From the NCBI GenBank assembly GCA_934691925.1, contig CAKUTI010000034.1:1-18351 (forward strand): 18,351 nucleotides of DNA, written 5' to 3'. How positions within the stretch are numbered: the first letter of the stretch is position 1; every line of letters starts with the position of its first letter. Below are positions 1-7,526 of the stretch, in pieces. The DNA comes from an uncultured Treponema sp. (GTDB lineage Bacteria; Spirochaetota; Spirochaetia; Treponematales; Treponemataceae). The notes under the pieces are model-generated. The model made no database searches. It worked only from the letters and a program-made list of their open reading frames with translations, and was not told where the DNA came from. The position numbers were made by a program, and so were the translations under genes.

Positions 1-200
1 ACAACTGCTTTCTGGTCAACCTGTGCGGCCGCAGGAGCTGCACTTTCGGCTTTTGGCGCCTCTTTGTCAAGTTTGGCAACATGAACAAAAACTCTAAGCA
101 AGTTCATAAAGCCAATCAAGATGATGAGGAAGGCAAAAACGACACACATACCCAAGACAGTAAGAATTGCGCTCTGTCCCAGCATTTCTTCGATTGTCAT
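1..200 (-). CDS. oadG: Na+-pumping decarboxylase gamma subunit (OadG-like), partial
   Basis: This is the first 66 codons of a minus-strand gene whose 3' end lies beyond the left edge. The product starts MTIEEMLGQSAILTVLG, has one strongly hydrophobic segment at about residues 11-36 (LGMCVVFAFLIILIGF), and then turns into an Ala/Pro/Lys/Glu-rich linker. That layout is typical of the small gamma subunit of sodium-translocating oxaloacetate or methylmalonyl-CoA decarboxylases, which anchors and stabilises the alpha and beta subunits in the membrane. The ATG at 200-198 follows a GGAGGA ribosome-binding site, and a consensus-like promoter lies about 40 bp further upstream. The alpha and beta subunits would be expected just outside the window to the left. 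The family call rests on topology and composition rather than a catalytic motif, so another single-span membrane protein is possible but less likely. Confidence 0.75.
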   Translation of the reverse strand, partial: MTIEEMLGQSAILTVLGMCVVFAFLIILIGFMNLLRVFVHVAKLDKEAPKAESAAPAAAQVDQKAV

Positions 201-242
201 AAATCCTCCATAGGAATGTACAAGAAATACAATTTGTCAAAA

Positions 243-271
243 ATTATAATTAGTTTAAGGCAATCATTCAA
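243..271 (-). promoter_or_regulatory. Sigma70-type promoter for oadG
   Basis: Read on the minus strand, TTGAAT (271-266) is separated by exactly 17 bp from a perfect TATAAT (248-243). Transcription would start near 236, giving a leader of about 36 nt before the oadG start codon at 200. Confidence 0.65.
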
Positions 272-411
272 CAATAAGAAGATTGAAAAAATATCAGATT
301 TTGCAAATTAACGTAGATTCAGAAAAAACTCTTATACGGTCTGAAAGTCTGTAATTTGAATCCGTAAAACAAGCTCCTTTTGTTGATTTTTCCTTTCATA
401 CAAAAAAATTA

Positions 412-631
412 TGCTGACCGCCCAATAGTAAAATATTCTGCGTGCAAAAAGATTATTCTGACCGTACAATAGCAAAATATTCTGCGTGCAAAAAAATTAT
501 GCTGAGCGTCCATCAACAAAATGTTGAGCGTAGATAAAGATTTTGCTGAGCGTCCAGCAACAAAATGTTGAGCGTGGATAAAGATTTTGCTGAGCGTCCA
601 GCAACAAAATATTTAGCGTAGATAAAGATTA
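412..631. repeat. Tandem repeat, five copies of a 44-bp unit
   Basis: Five consecutive units, each exactly 44 bp with no indels, occupy 412-455, 456-499, 500-543, 544-587 and 588-631. A degraded sixth copy can be aligned at 632-655. Copies 3 and 4 are almost identical; copies 1 and 2 resemble each other and differ more from the rest. Each unit has two related halves 22 bp apart, TGCTGAGCGTCC and TGTTGAGCGTAG, separated by A-rich DNA. Copies 4 and 5 contain the inverted repeat TTGCTG/CAGCAA, and copy 3 contains TCAACA-AAA-TGTTGA. A length of 44 is not a multiple of three and the frames are interrupted, so it is not coding. It fills the spacer between oadG and rubrerythrin. Confidence 0.85.
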
Positions 632-783
632 TACTTGATAGCCAAAGAGCAAAAAACGCTCATTTTAGGGGGATTCCTTAAGTTTTTTGTTTGTCAAAAT
701 AAATTTTAAGGCTTTACGCTTTTTTTGTAACTTTTTACTAAAACTCGAAATTCGGGCTATATAATAGAAAACATAGAAAAAAT

Positions 784-811
784 TTGACTTTCAAGGCGAT
801 AATGATTTAAT
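784..811 (+). promoter_or_regulatory. Candidate promoter for rubrerythrin
   Basis: TTGACT (784-789) is followed after 16 bp by TTTAAT (806-811), with an extended -10 TGA just before it (803-805). A start near 818 would give a leader of about 70 nt. A perfect TATAAT also occurs upstream at 760-765 but lacks a good -35 at the right distance; it could be an additional start. Confidence 0.45.
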
Positions 812-822
812 TAAGAGTATCG

Positions 823-853
823 GATTTTGTTTCAGATAGAATCGGACAAAATC
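823..853 (+). promoter_or_regulatory. Inverted repeat in the rubrerythrin leader
   Basis: GATTTTGT (823-830) and ACAAAATC (846-853) form a perfect 8-bp inverted repeat with a 15-nt loop. It lies between the candidate start of transcription and the ribosome-binding site. ATCGGA also occurs twice here (819-824, 841-846). It could be a regulator site or a leader hairpin. It does not match the PerR or Fur box as I know them. Confidence 0.4.
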
Positions 854-887
854 AAATTCCAAAAATATTTTCCAGGAGGTACTTTTT

Positions 888-1430
888 ATGGAAAACATCG
901 CAGGAACACAGACAGAGAAAAATTTGCAGGCGGCATTCGCAGGCGAGTCTCAGGCGAGAAACAAATACACTTATTTTGCGAGCAAGGCGAGAAAAGACGG
1001 CTACGAGCAGATTGCGGACATTTTTGAGGAAACAGCAAGAAATGAAAAAGAACACGCGAAAATTTGGTTCAAGATTTTAAACGGAGGCGAAATTCACTCA
1101 ACAGAAGAGAATTTGAAAGAAGCGGCTTCCGGTGAAAACTACGAATGGACTGACATGTACGCTGGATTTGCGAAAACCGCACGCGAGGAAGGCTTTGAAA
1201 GAATCGCGAAGCTTTTTGAAATGGTCGGCGAAATCGAAAAAGAGCATGAAAAACGCTATCTGAAACTTTTGCAGAACATAAAAGACGGAATTGTTTTCTC
1301 AAGAGAGGGCGACACAATCTGGCAATGCGCAAACTGCGGCCATATCGTTGTCGGAAAAAAAGCTCCGGCAGTTTGCCCTGTATGCGCTCATCCGCAAAGC
1401 TACTTTGAAGTCAAAAAAGACAATTTCTAA
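888..1430 (+). CDS. rbr: Rubrerythrin
   Basis: This 180-residue protein combines a ferritin-like diiron domain (about 1-135) with a C-terminal rubredoxin-type domain. It reduces hydrogen peroxide in the cytoplasm of anaerobes, taking electrons from NAD(P)H through a rubredoxin or reductase partner. Visible ligands are E20 in GESQAR, E53 and H56 in RNEKEH, and a second set around E115, E117 and H120 in the EIEKEH motif. The Fe(SCys)4 site is C147-x2-C150 and C163-x2-C166 (QCANCG and VCPVCA). Length and residue spacing match classical rubrerythrin. The ATG at 888 has a near-perfect AGGAGGT seven bases upstream, so the start is secure. The gene stands alone with its own promoter region and terminator, divergent from oadG. 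Confidence 0.96.
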   Translation: MENIAGTQTEKNLQAAFAGESQARNKYTYFASKARKDGYEQIADIFEETARNEKEHAKIWFKILNGGEIHSTEENLKEAASGENYEWTDMYAGFAKTAREEGFERIAKLFEMVGEIEKEHEKRYLKLLQNIKDGIVFSREGDTIWQCANCGHIVVGKKAPAVCPVCAHPQSYFEVKKDNF

Positions 1431-1432
1431 CG

Positions 1433-1470
1433 AAAAAACGCCGATTTTTTAATCGGCGTTCTATTTTTTT
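1433..1470. terminator. Bidirectional intrinsic terminator
   Basis: A perfect 10-bp stem, AACGCCGATT (1437-1446) with AATCGGCGTT (1451-1460) and a TTTT loop, is followed on the plus strand by CTATTTTTTT. On the minus strand it is followed by TTTTTT (1438-1433). It can end both rubrerythrin (plus) and the LRR gene (minus). Confidence 0.85.
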
Positions 1471-1514
1471 CTCCTGGAAAAAATTTGTTTGAATTTTTCT
1501 TTTAAAGCTGAATT

Positions 1515-2387
1515 TCATTGCAGCTGCTCACGCCGCTTTACAATGCAGTTTTTCTCGAAAGCATCTTCCGAAACTTCACATTCACAAGGCAGTGTGACAG
1601 TCCGAAGATTTTGGCAGCCAGCAAAAGCGTCTCCGCAGATTTTTTCAAGTCCGCTGCCCTGAAAAATAACTTCCTTTAAATTCACGCAGTTAAAAAACGC
1701 GCCTGAATCAATCGACTTTACAGAATTCGGCAGAATGATTTTTTCAAGATTTTCGCAGAACATAAACGCGCCGCGCCCGATATAAGCTACAGAATCCGGA
1801 ACTGAAACATTTTTTAGATTTTTTAGATTTGAAAGGCAATTCCAGCCGAGATATTTCGTTCCGTTTTTGATTTTTACGCATTCAAGATTCTTGTCCGCAG
1901 CGAACAAAAGCGATTTTGCCTTTTCATTGTACATCGTTCCGTCAGAAATCTGATAAACCTCATCTTTTTGAAGCAGCGAAACTGTGTCATCAAAAGAATC
2001 AGACGAAACTTCAATCAAAAAATCAGGAACTTTCTCGATTTTTAATTTTTTGCAGCCGCTGAATGCTTTCGGTCCGATAATTCTGAGTTTTTCAGGAAGA
2101 TTCACGTTTTCAAGATTTTTGCAGAACGAAAAAGCGGCGATATTTATTTCCTGCAAAGTTTCCGGCAGGCGAACAGACTTTAAATTTTCACATTCTGAAA
2201 AAGCATAGCCGCCAATGCTGTCCGCGCCGCCGCAAAAGTCAACTTTTTCAAGATTCTTGTTTCCAAAAAACGCTTCCTCGCCTACCGCGACAACTTCGCC
2301 TGGAATTTCCACAAAAGAATCTTTTCCACAGTATTTTTCAAGATATTTTTCCTGTTCTGAAGTCTCTGAAATTAAAAAATTTTCCAT
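1515..2387 (-). CDS. TpLRR / BspA-type leucine-rich repeat protein (LRR_5)
   Basis: This 290-residue protein is built almost entirely of LRR_5-type repeats, recognisable as a recurring AFxxCxNLxxVxLPxxxxxIG pattern. One block covers about residues 30-125 and a second about 180-280. The linker between them contains the SDGTMYNEKAKSLLFAADKN segment typical of BspA-like proteins. Such repeats form a solenoid used for protein binding, and in treponemes many family members are surface proteins. Here there is no signal peptide: the N-terminus MENFLISETSEQEKYLEK is polar, which suggests a cytoplasmic location. Several Cys residues lie at the repeat GCxNL position. The start codon has no convincing ribosome-binding site. 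An upstream dapB terminator and the shared downstream terminator make it a single-gene unit. Its binding partner cannot be told from the sequence. Confidence 0.85.
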   Translation of the reverse strand: MENFLISETSEQEKYLEKYCGKDSFVEIPGEVVAVGEEAFFGNKNLEKVDFCGGADSIGGYAFSECENLKSVRLPETLQEINIAAFSFCKNLENVNLPEKLRIIGPKAFSGCKKLKIEKVPDFLIEVSSDSFDDTVSLLQKDEVYQISDGTMYNEKAKSLLFAADKNLECVKIKNGTKYLGWNCLSNLKNLKNVSVPDSVAYIGRGAFMFCENLEKIILPNSVKSIDSGAFFNCVNLKEVIFQGSGLEKICGDAFAGCQNLRTVTLPCECEVSEDAFEKNCIVKRREQLQ

Positions 2388-2451
2388 AAAACAAAAATTA
2401 AAATCACAAAATTAAAAATTGCTCGCAAAGAAAAAAGAATCGACAAAATCC

Positions 2452-2490
2452 AAAAAAAATAAAGGCGGCTTTGCAAAAAGCTCCACCGCC
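2452..2490 (-). terminator. Intrinsic terminator after dapB
   Basis: On the minus strand GGCG (2490-2487) and GCTTT (2481-2477) pair with AAAGC (2472-2468) and CGCC (2467-2464). There is a five-base bulge on one side. The stem is followed by TTTATTTTTTTT (2463-2452). This is the first clear terminator downstream of the ATPase-usp-lysC-dapB run. Confidence 0.75.
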
Positions 2491-2549
2491 GCAAAATCTG
2501 CCTTTAATCGACTTTTCTCAATTTTCTACCAGCCTTTTCCAGCCTGTTT

Positions 2550-3329
2550 TTAAAACAAATCGCCCATTCCGTAGAGTTTGCCTTTTGAAAGCTCGCCGTC
2601 CGAAATTTTTGCGCAAAGTTTTTCAAGTGCGACAACTGCGCCTTTTGCGAATCCCTCGCGGCTTCTTGCGCGGTGAGTGATTTCAATCTCGTCAGCAGGA
2701 GAATCAAAGAAAACTGTGTGAGTTCCAGGCACAAACCCGACGCGGGTCGAGCTTACGTGCAGCTGGCTTGGAAGCGGCTTTTGATGAAAAGCGTCTGTCA
2801 CGATTTCGGTCTTGTTTTTGTTTTCCGACATTATTCTGCGCGCAACTTCAAGAGCTGTTCCAGACGGACTGTCGGCTTTCTGATTGTGATGAGCTTCCCA
2901 CACAGCCACATCATACTCGCTGTATTCCGACATGATTTTTGCAGCTTCCTGAACAATTTTATAGAACATATTCACGCCGATTGAGAAATTTGAGGAGCGC
3001 ATCGCAGTTCCGTTTGTTTTTGCGCAAAGCTCAGCAATTTCATTCTCGCTTTTTGCCCAGCCAGTCGTTCCGACAACAACCGGGAGACCAAGCGGAATCA
3101 AGGCTTTTAGATTTGAAATCACAGAAGACGGATGAGAAAACTCAATCACGCCATCAGCTCCGCTTGCTTTTACAGCTGCGGCAACAGCCTCGCCAGCTCC
3201 GGCAGGAACAAGATTTGTCGCGTCTTTCGCCATGACATCGACCGTCGCAACAATCTCGTGGCCAGCCTCTTTCGCACATTTTTCAATCATGTGCCCCATT
3301 TTTCCATATCCGACAAGCGCAATTTTCAT
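2550..3329 (-). CDS. dapB: 4-hydroxy-tetrahydrodipicolinate reductase
   Basis: This 259-residue enzyme reduces 4-hydroxy-tetrahydrodipicolinate to tetrahydrodipicolinate with NAD(P)H, on the route to lysine and meso-diaminopimelate. The N-terminal Rossmann domain has GYGKMGHM (residues 7-14), and VVGTTGW (85-91) lines the cofactor pocket. The catalytic and substrate-binding motif EAHHNQKADSPSGTA (145-159) keeps the His147 and Lys151 expected from the family. HRARSREGFAKGAV near the C-terminus is also typical. Length is normal. The start has an AAGGAA ribosome-binding site next to the lysC stop codon; the two genes are only 9 bp apart, so they are surely co-transcribed. Treponemal peptidoglycan is generally reported to use ornithine, so the likely product here is lysine; that last point is inference. 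Confidence 0.97.
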   Translation of the reverse strand: MKIALVGYGKMGHMIEKCAKEAGHEIVATVDVMAKDATNLVPAGAGEAVAAAVKASGADGVIEFSHPSSVISNLKALIPLGLPVVVGTTGWAKSENEIAELCAKTNGTAMRSSNFSIGVNMFYKIVQEAAKIMSEYSEYDVAVWEAHHNQKADSPSGTALEVARRIMSENKNKTEIVTDAFHQKPLPSQLHVSSTRVGFVPGTHTVFFDSPADEIEITHRARSREGFAKGAVVALEKLCAKISDGELSKGKLYGMGDLF

Positions 3330-3338
3330 ATTTTTTCC

Positions 3339-4664
3339 TTATTTAAACAAAGCTGAATGAAGAATCTGAACAACACTGTTCGCCTGATTGTTGTCAACCA
3401 AGAAACTGATGTTCACCTTGCTTGCGCCCTGAGAAATCATCTGCACATTGATTTTTTCCTTGCTCAAAGCCGCAAAAGCGTCTGCGAGAATTGAGCTTGA
3501 ATGAGCCGCATCGCAAATAATCGTAACAATCGCCTTGTCCTTTTTTACGGTCACATCGGCAGCTTTTCCCAAATCTTCAATCAAGCCGCCCAAATCAGAT
3601 TTTCCGTTCACAGTCAGAGAAACTGAAACTTCAGAAGTCGCAATAACGTCAACGCTCACATTCCATTTCAAGAACTGGTTGAAAACATGCGCCAAAAATC
3701 CGCACGCGCCAAACATATTGTTCGACTGAATATCAATCAGATTCACATTTTTTACACTTGTGATTGCAGTAACGCGCGGAACAGACTCAGTATGCTTTTC
3801 AACAATCACCGAGCCTTCGCTTTTTATATTGTAGGAATTTTTCACGCGGACAATCGTTCCTGTTTTCCGGCAAGGAATCATCGAGCGCGGATGGAGAACC
3901 TGCGAGCCGAACATTGCAAGCTCCTGAGCTTCCTCGTAAGTAACTTCCTTGACAAGCCGCGCGTCCTTTACAACGCGAGGATCGGCAGTCAAAATTCCGT
4001 CAACATCTTTCCAAGTCTGAATTTCGTCGGCTTTCATCGCGCTTCCAATCATCGTTGCAGACAAATCAGAGCCGCCGCGTCCCAAAGTCGTTATGATTCC
4101 TTTTTTATCCTTTGCGATAAATCCTGTGACAATCGGAATTTCTTCTTGATTTCCGTTTTTATAGTCCGAAAGCGATTTCGGAATATTTTCCCAGACATCA
4201 GGCAAAAGCTCCGCGTTCATATAATTCGAGTCTGAAACCATTCCGATGTTCCATGCGTCGTAAAATTTCGCAGGAGTTCCAAGCCCGTTAAGATACGCGC
4301 TCATCATTCTGACAGACATTCTCTCGCCAAAACTTACGAGATAGTCACGCGAGCGTTTTGAAAGCTCGTGCAGCATGCTGATTCCTGTGAGAAGCGTTTT
4401 AAGCTCTTCCAAAAGTTCCTTTATCGCCGGAACATCAACGCCAAGCTCTTTCGCAGTTTCAAGATGAAGCTTTTCGATTTTTTCAATGTCAACCTTGCCG
4501 TTCACAGCCAAATCCGCAGCTTCAAGAAGATGGTCAGTTGTGTCGCCCATCGCGCTCAAAACAACAACCGGCCGTTTTTCCGCATAAGCCTGAATAATCG
4601 AGGCAACATTTTTAATACGCTCTGCATTAGCAACGCTCGAGCCGCCAAATTTCATAACTATCAT
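3339..4664 (-). CDS. lysC: Aspartate kinase (monofunctional, two ACT domains)
   Basis: This 441-residue enzyme phosphorylates aspartate, the committed step for lysine, threonine and methionine. The kinase domain starts with KFGGSSV (5-11), contains SFGERMS (111-117) and TLGRGGSDLSAT (193-204), and has the nucleotide loop KDVDGILTADPR (219-230). Two ACT regulatory modules follow, at about 305-370 and 375-441. Length and layout match the lysine-sensitive LysC type rather than the shorter alpha/beta type, with no homoserine dehydrogenase fusion. Feedback by lysine is likely from the family but not provable here. The start MIVMKF has an AAGGAAAAG site. I chose it over the internal ATG at residue 4. 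It sits 51 bp behind the usp gene with no terminator, and dapB follows it. Confidence 0.97.
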   Translation of the reverse strand: MIVMKFGGSSVANAERIKNVASIIQAYAEKRPVVVLSAMGDTTDHLLEAADLAVNGKVDIEKIEKLHLETAKELGVDVPAIKELLEELKTLLTGISMLHELSKRSRDYLVSFGERMSVRMMSAYLNGLGTPAKFYDAWNIGMVSDSNYMNAELLPDVWENIPKSLSDYKNGNQEEIPIVTGFIAKDKKGIITTLGRGGSDLSATMIGSAMKADEIQTWKDVDGILTADPRVVKDARLVKEVTYEEAQELAMFGSQVLHPRSMIPCRKTGTIVRVKNSYNIKSEGSVIVEKHTESVPRVTAITSVKNVNLIDIQSNNMFGACGFLAHVFNQFLKWNVSVDVIATSEVSVSLTVNGKSDLGGLIEDLGKAADVTVKKDKAIVTIICDAAHSSSILADAFAALSKEKINVQMISQGASKVNISFLVDNNQANSVVQILHSALFK

Positions 4665-4715
4665 AAAACTTTTCCTTATAATTCGTTTCTATTTTAGATT
4701 TTTTGATTGCAAAAA

Positions 4716-5219
4716 TTATGCCAGCTTAAACAATTTGTCGATTTCAGGTTTCCGCACAACAAGAACATTGCAAGTCGCGCTTCCGATAATCTCGCTGTTT
4801 ATAGCGCTCGCCTTGTCGTGATGAATAACGCTAGACATTGGAGACGCGCCATGCTCTTTTCCGCCGAGCAAAATCAAGTCCGCGCCGAATTCGTCCGCCG
4901 CTTTCAAGACTTCAGACCAGACCGCGCCCGAGCAAAGTTTTTTGCTGATATGGACTTTTTTCTGAAGCGCAAGATTTTCAACATAATTCAGATATTTCTC
5001 GCCGTCTCTTTTAAGGCTTTCAACGTAATGGGTTGCTTCTTCCGCAAAGAAAATTTTGCTCATTTCAAGCTGCTTGATTGTCGCCGAGTCAACAACATAA
5101 ACCGCCTCAAGCTCGATTTTGTACTGAGAAGCCATCATGATTCCATACATTGCCGCATGCAAAGACTGTTCAGACCCGTTCACAGCCACCACTGCTTTTT
5201 GAAATAAAGGTTTTATCAT
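4716..5219 (-). CDS. Universal stress protein (UspA family)
   Basis: This 167-residue single-domain protein has the Usp fold signature: an N-terminal strand KAVVAVNGSEQSLHAAMYG (8-26), a central ADLILLGGKEHG (113-124), and a closing strand NVLVVRKP (151-158). Usp proteins are small cytoplasmic dimers that respond to energy or growth stress; some bind ATP. The usual ATP-loop G-x2-G-x9-G-(S/T) is not obvious. The region after LLGGKEHG instead carries a long ASPMSSVIHHDKAS stretch, so it may be a non-ATP-binding type. It lies 23 bp downstream of ATPase subunit D with its own GAGGAG ribosome-binding site, so it is probably the next gene of the ATPase transcript. Its placement suggests an energy-status link, but that is inference. 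Confidence 0.85.
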   Translation of the reverse strand: MIKPLFQKAVVAVNGSEQSLHAAMYGIMMASQYKIELEAVYVVDSATIKQLEMSKIFFAEEATHYVESLKRDGEKYLNYVENLALQKKVHISKKLCSGAVWSEVLKAADEFGADLILLGGKEHGASPMSSVIHHDKASAINSEIIGSATCNVLVVRKPEIDKLFKLA

Positions 5220-5242
5220 ATTTCTGCTCCTCTTGCTCTTTT

Positions 5243-5863
5243 TTACTTTTCCTTGCGGTTTTTCAAGCTCTTCAAGACAAAAGTGTTCTCGCGCTCGCGC
5301 TCTTCCAAAACACTTTCAATGTAGATTTTTGTCTCGCGGTCCTGCGGGATTATCATCTTGTCCAAAGCGTTTACTCTTCGCTGCGTTTTTTTGACCTCAT
5401 TTGCAAGCCGCCAAGCGATTGTCCTGATTGAAGCCATCTGCGTCAGAAGGTTCAGCAGCTTGAAAAATTCAACCATCACCTTGTCAGTATCGGCAAAAGT
5501 TCCCATAAAAGAATAAAAAAGCTTTTGCTTCGGAAGCATAACTTCAACCGAGTTAAAGCTCATTCCGCCCGCAACAACCGGCTTTTCGCGGATGTCAAAA
5601 TCGTAATGAACATCTTTCGCAATCCGCTCGACACGGTCGCCGCCAACTGTCATAAGCATATTTTTCAACGCCGGATAAGCCGAATTCACAGCCTTGTCAA
5701 TGTCGCGCTCAAGCAACTTGACTTTTTCAACCATGTGCATCAGCTCCATCACAAGGATTTCGCGCTTTTGCTCAAGCAAGTCGTAGCCGTCTTCCGCAAC
5801 GCTCAGCTGCTCTTTTATCGAGAGAAGATTTGATTTTGTCGGTGCAATATTTAACTTTGCCAT
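5243..5863 (-). CDS. atpD: V/A-type ATPase subunit D (central stalk)
   Basis: This 206-residue protein is the rotor shaft that couples the A3B3 head to the membrane ring. It is recognised by MAKLNIAPTKSNLL at the N-terminus, followed by a long helical EQLSVAEDGYDLLEQKREIL segment, and by the C-terminal helix KKTQRRVNALDKMIIP (about 158-173). Both ends form the coiled coil of the shaft. The reading frame runs 18 codons further upstream to 5917, but that extension is a translation of a G+C-rich repeat. MAKLNIAPTK is the conserved family start, so I use the ATG at 5863. The ribosome-binding site is weak (AAAGAA). Subunit B lies upstream behind the repeat and a usp gene follows 23 bp downstream. 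Confidence 0.95.
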   Translation of the reverse strand: MAKLNIAPTKSNLLSIKEQLSVAEDGYDLLEQKREILVMELMHMVEKVKLLERDIDKAVNSAYPALKNMLMTVGGDRVERIAKDVHYDFDIREKPVVAGGMSFNSVEVMLPKQKLFYSFMGTFADTDKVMVEFFKLLNLLTQMASIRTIAWRLANEVKKTQRRVNALDKMIIPQDRETKIYIESVLEERERENTFVLKSLKNRKEK

Positions 5864-5878
5864 ATTTTTTTCTTTTGG

Positions 5879-5978
5879 GCGTTTCCCTCGCTCGCGCTCG
5901 GGGCGGGCTTTCCGCACTTCCGGCTTTCGCCTCCATCCGCTTCGCGGACGCCTCTGGCGGTGCTACAGGCCCTAACGC
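5879..5978. repeat. G+C-rich intergenic repeat, family A copy 1
   Basis: This 100-bp element between subunits B and D is far more G+C-rich than its flanks. It begins GCGTTTCCCTCG and ends CCCTAACGC, so its tips are near-inverted (GCGTTT / TAACGC). An internal hairpin TCCGC-TTC-GCGGA lies at 5936-5948. It matches the element at 9983-10086 in the same orientation, best at the GGCGTT.CCCTC end and the CTAACGC end. Confidence 0.7.
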
Positions 5979-5991
5979 GTTTGCTTTTTCA

Positions 5992-7368
5992 TCAGTCTTT
6001 TGGAAGATATTTTTCTATCATCTCAGGCTTGATTCTGTAAAGCTCGTTTTCAGGCAGAATTTTCAAAAGTTTCCAGCCCAAATCGAGAGTCTCTTCAATG
6101 CTTCGGTTCTCGTATTCGCCCTGCGTGAAGAATTTTGACTCCAATTCCTCGCCGAATTTCAGATACATTCTGTCAACTTCGCCAAGCTCTTCCTCGCCGA
6201 TAATCGCCGCAAGATTTCTGATTGACTTTACTTTTGAATAAGACGCGAAAAGCTGGCTTGAAACCGCAGAATGATCCTCGCGTGTCATTCCCTCGCCGAT
6301 TCCGTCTTTCATCAGTCTTGAAAGCGACGGCAAGCCCGAAACCGGCGGATAAACGCCTTTCTGACTAAGCTCGCGGTCAAGAACAATCTGCCCTTCCGTG
6401 ATGTAGCCTGTCAAGTCTGGAATCGGATGCGAAATGTCGTCGTTCGGCATCGTCAAAATCGGAATCTGAGTAATAGAGCCGGTCGAGCCTTTTATTTTGC
6501 CCGCACGCTCGTAAAGCTCGGCAAGGTCGGAATACAAATATCCAGGATAGCCTTTTCTGCCTGGAACTTCGCCTCGTGTAGTCGAAATCTCGCGCAAAGC
6601 CTCGCAATAGTTCGTCATGTCCGTCATAACAACGAGAACGTGCATATTTTTTCTGTAAGCAAGATATTCCGCCGCAGTCAAAGCGCAGCGCGGAGTGATG
6701 ATTCTTTCGATTGAAGGCGCGTCCGCAAGCGACTGGAACATTACAACCTTCGACAAGACACCGGATTCCTCAAAAGATTTCTTGAAGAACTGCGCCTGGT
6801 CATACTTGATTCCCATTCCAGCAAAAACCATTACAAACTGCTCGTCTGAATTCCGGATTTTCGCCTGACGGATAATCTGCGCCGCAAGTCTGTTGTGCGG
6901 AAGTCCGTTTCCAGAGAAAATCGGGAGCTTCTGCCCGCGAATCAAAGTGTTCATTCCGTCAATTGAAGAAATTCCCGTCTGAATAAAATCCCGCGGATAA
7001 ACGCGCGCATAAGGATTTATCGGCATTCCGTTCACATCGATTTTTTCAGAAGAGATGATTTCAGGAAGACCGTCAATCGGCTCGCCAAGTCCGTTAAAAA
7101 TGCGTCCGAGAAGTCCGTCGCCAACGCGCAAATCCATCGGCTCGTCCAAAAATTCAACGGAAGTCTCTTTTAGGTCAAGACCTGTCGTGCTTCCGAAAAT
7201 CTGGACAATCGCCGTTTTCTCGTTCAAGTCGATTACGCGTCCAGTCTTTTTCTCGCCGTTGCGGTCGCGAACGTAAACAATTTCGTTGTAAAAAATGTTC
7301 TCGCTGCGCTTCACAACAATGATTGGTCCGTCAATTGAAGAAACGCCGTTATATTCAACACCTTTCAT
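5992..7368 (-). CDS. atpB: V/A-type ATPase subunit B (regulatory)
   Basis: This 458-residue non-catalytic subunit alternates with A in the hexameric head. It has the conserved start [19 protein letters not shown], the degenerate nucleotide-site loop [15 protein letters not shown] (about 151-165), and the segment [19 protein letters not shown], whose Arg completes the catalytic site of the neighbouring A subunit. The frame is open for 26 more codons up to 7446, but those codons translate a repeat element. GAGGT lies six bases before the ATG at 7368 and the protein family starts here, so 7368 is the better start. The gene ends in two adjacent TGA codons. A 158-bp spacer with a repeat separates it from subunit A, and another 128-bp spacer with a different repeat separates it from D. 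Confidence 0.97.
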   Translation of the reverse strand: MKGVEYNGVSSIDGPIIVVKRSENIFYNEIVYVRDRNGEKKTGRVIDLNEKTAIVQIFGSTTGLDLKETSVEFLDEPMDLRVGDGLLGRIFNGLGEPIDGLPEIISSEKIDVNGMPINPYARVYPRDFIQTGISSIDGMNTLIRGQKLPIFSGNGLPHNRLAAQIIRQAKIRNSDEQFVMVFAGMGIKYDQAQFFKKSFEESGVLSKVVMFQSLADAPSIERIITPRCALTAAEYLAYRKNMHVLVVMTDMTNYCEALREISTTRGEVPGRKGYPGYLYSDLAELYERAGKIKGSTGSITQIPILTMPNDDISHPIPDLTGYITEGQIVLDRELSQKGVYPPVSGLPSLSRLMKDGIGEGMTREDHSAVSSQLFASYSKVKSIRNLAAIIGEEELGEVDRMYLKFGEELESKFFTQGEYENRSIEETLDLGWKLLKILPENELYRIKPEMIEKYLPKD

Positions 7369-7385
7369 TTTTACCTCAATTTTAG

Positions 7386-7475
7386 AGGGGAGAAGCCTCT
7401 CCCCTAGTCGGCACTCTGGCAGCTGCGCTTCCGCCGTTGCCTCCATACCCCACTCTGCGGGAGCTGCACCCCCGC
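7386..7475. repeat. G+C-rich intergenic repeat, family B copy 1
   Basis: This element lies between subunits A and B. One end is a hairpin, AGGGGAGA-AGCC-TCTCCCCT (7386-7405), and the other contains GCGGG/CCCGC (7457-7461, 7471-7475). It shares its layout and many bases with the element at 17976-18044: an AGGGGA hairpin, then TACCC, then GGAGC.GC and a C-rich end. The hairpin sits about 10 bases upstream of the subunit B ribosome-binding site in the transcript. Confidence 0.6.
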
Positions 7476-7526
7476 AACGCCCCGCCTGCGCTTAATGCAA
7501 GCAAGACAAAATCGATTTCTGAACCG

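Noticed and set aside
81..311. Plus-strand open frame of 76 residues
   Set aside because: It overlaps the oadG start and promoter on the other strand and has no recognisable product.
315..364. Small inverted repeats GATTCA/TGAATC and TACGG/CCGTA
   Set aside because: Short, interleaved and expected by chance in A+T-rich DNA.
412..631. CRISPR-like array
   Set aside because: The whole 44-bp unit is repeated, with no unique spacers between constant repeats, and there are no cas genes. It is a plain tandem repeat.
640..672. Terminator-like GAGC-AAAAAAC-GCTC after the tandem repeat
   Set aside because: The stem is only four base pairs, no T tract follows, and no gene ends there.
3687..4235. Long plus-strand open frame (182 residues) opposite lysC
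   Set aside because: lysC is complete and well conserved on the minus strand; the opposite frame has no family features or ribosome-binding site.
4665..4715. Separate promoter or lysine riboswitch for lysC
   Set aside because: The gap is only 51 bp, too short for a lysine riboswitch, and no -35/-10 pair with acceptable spacing was found.
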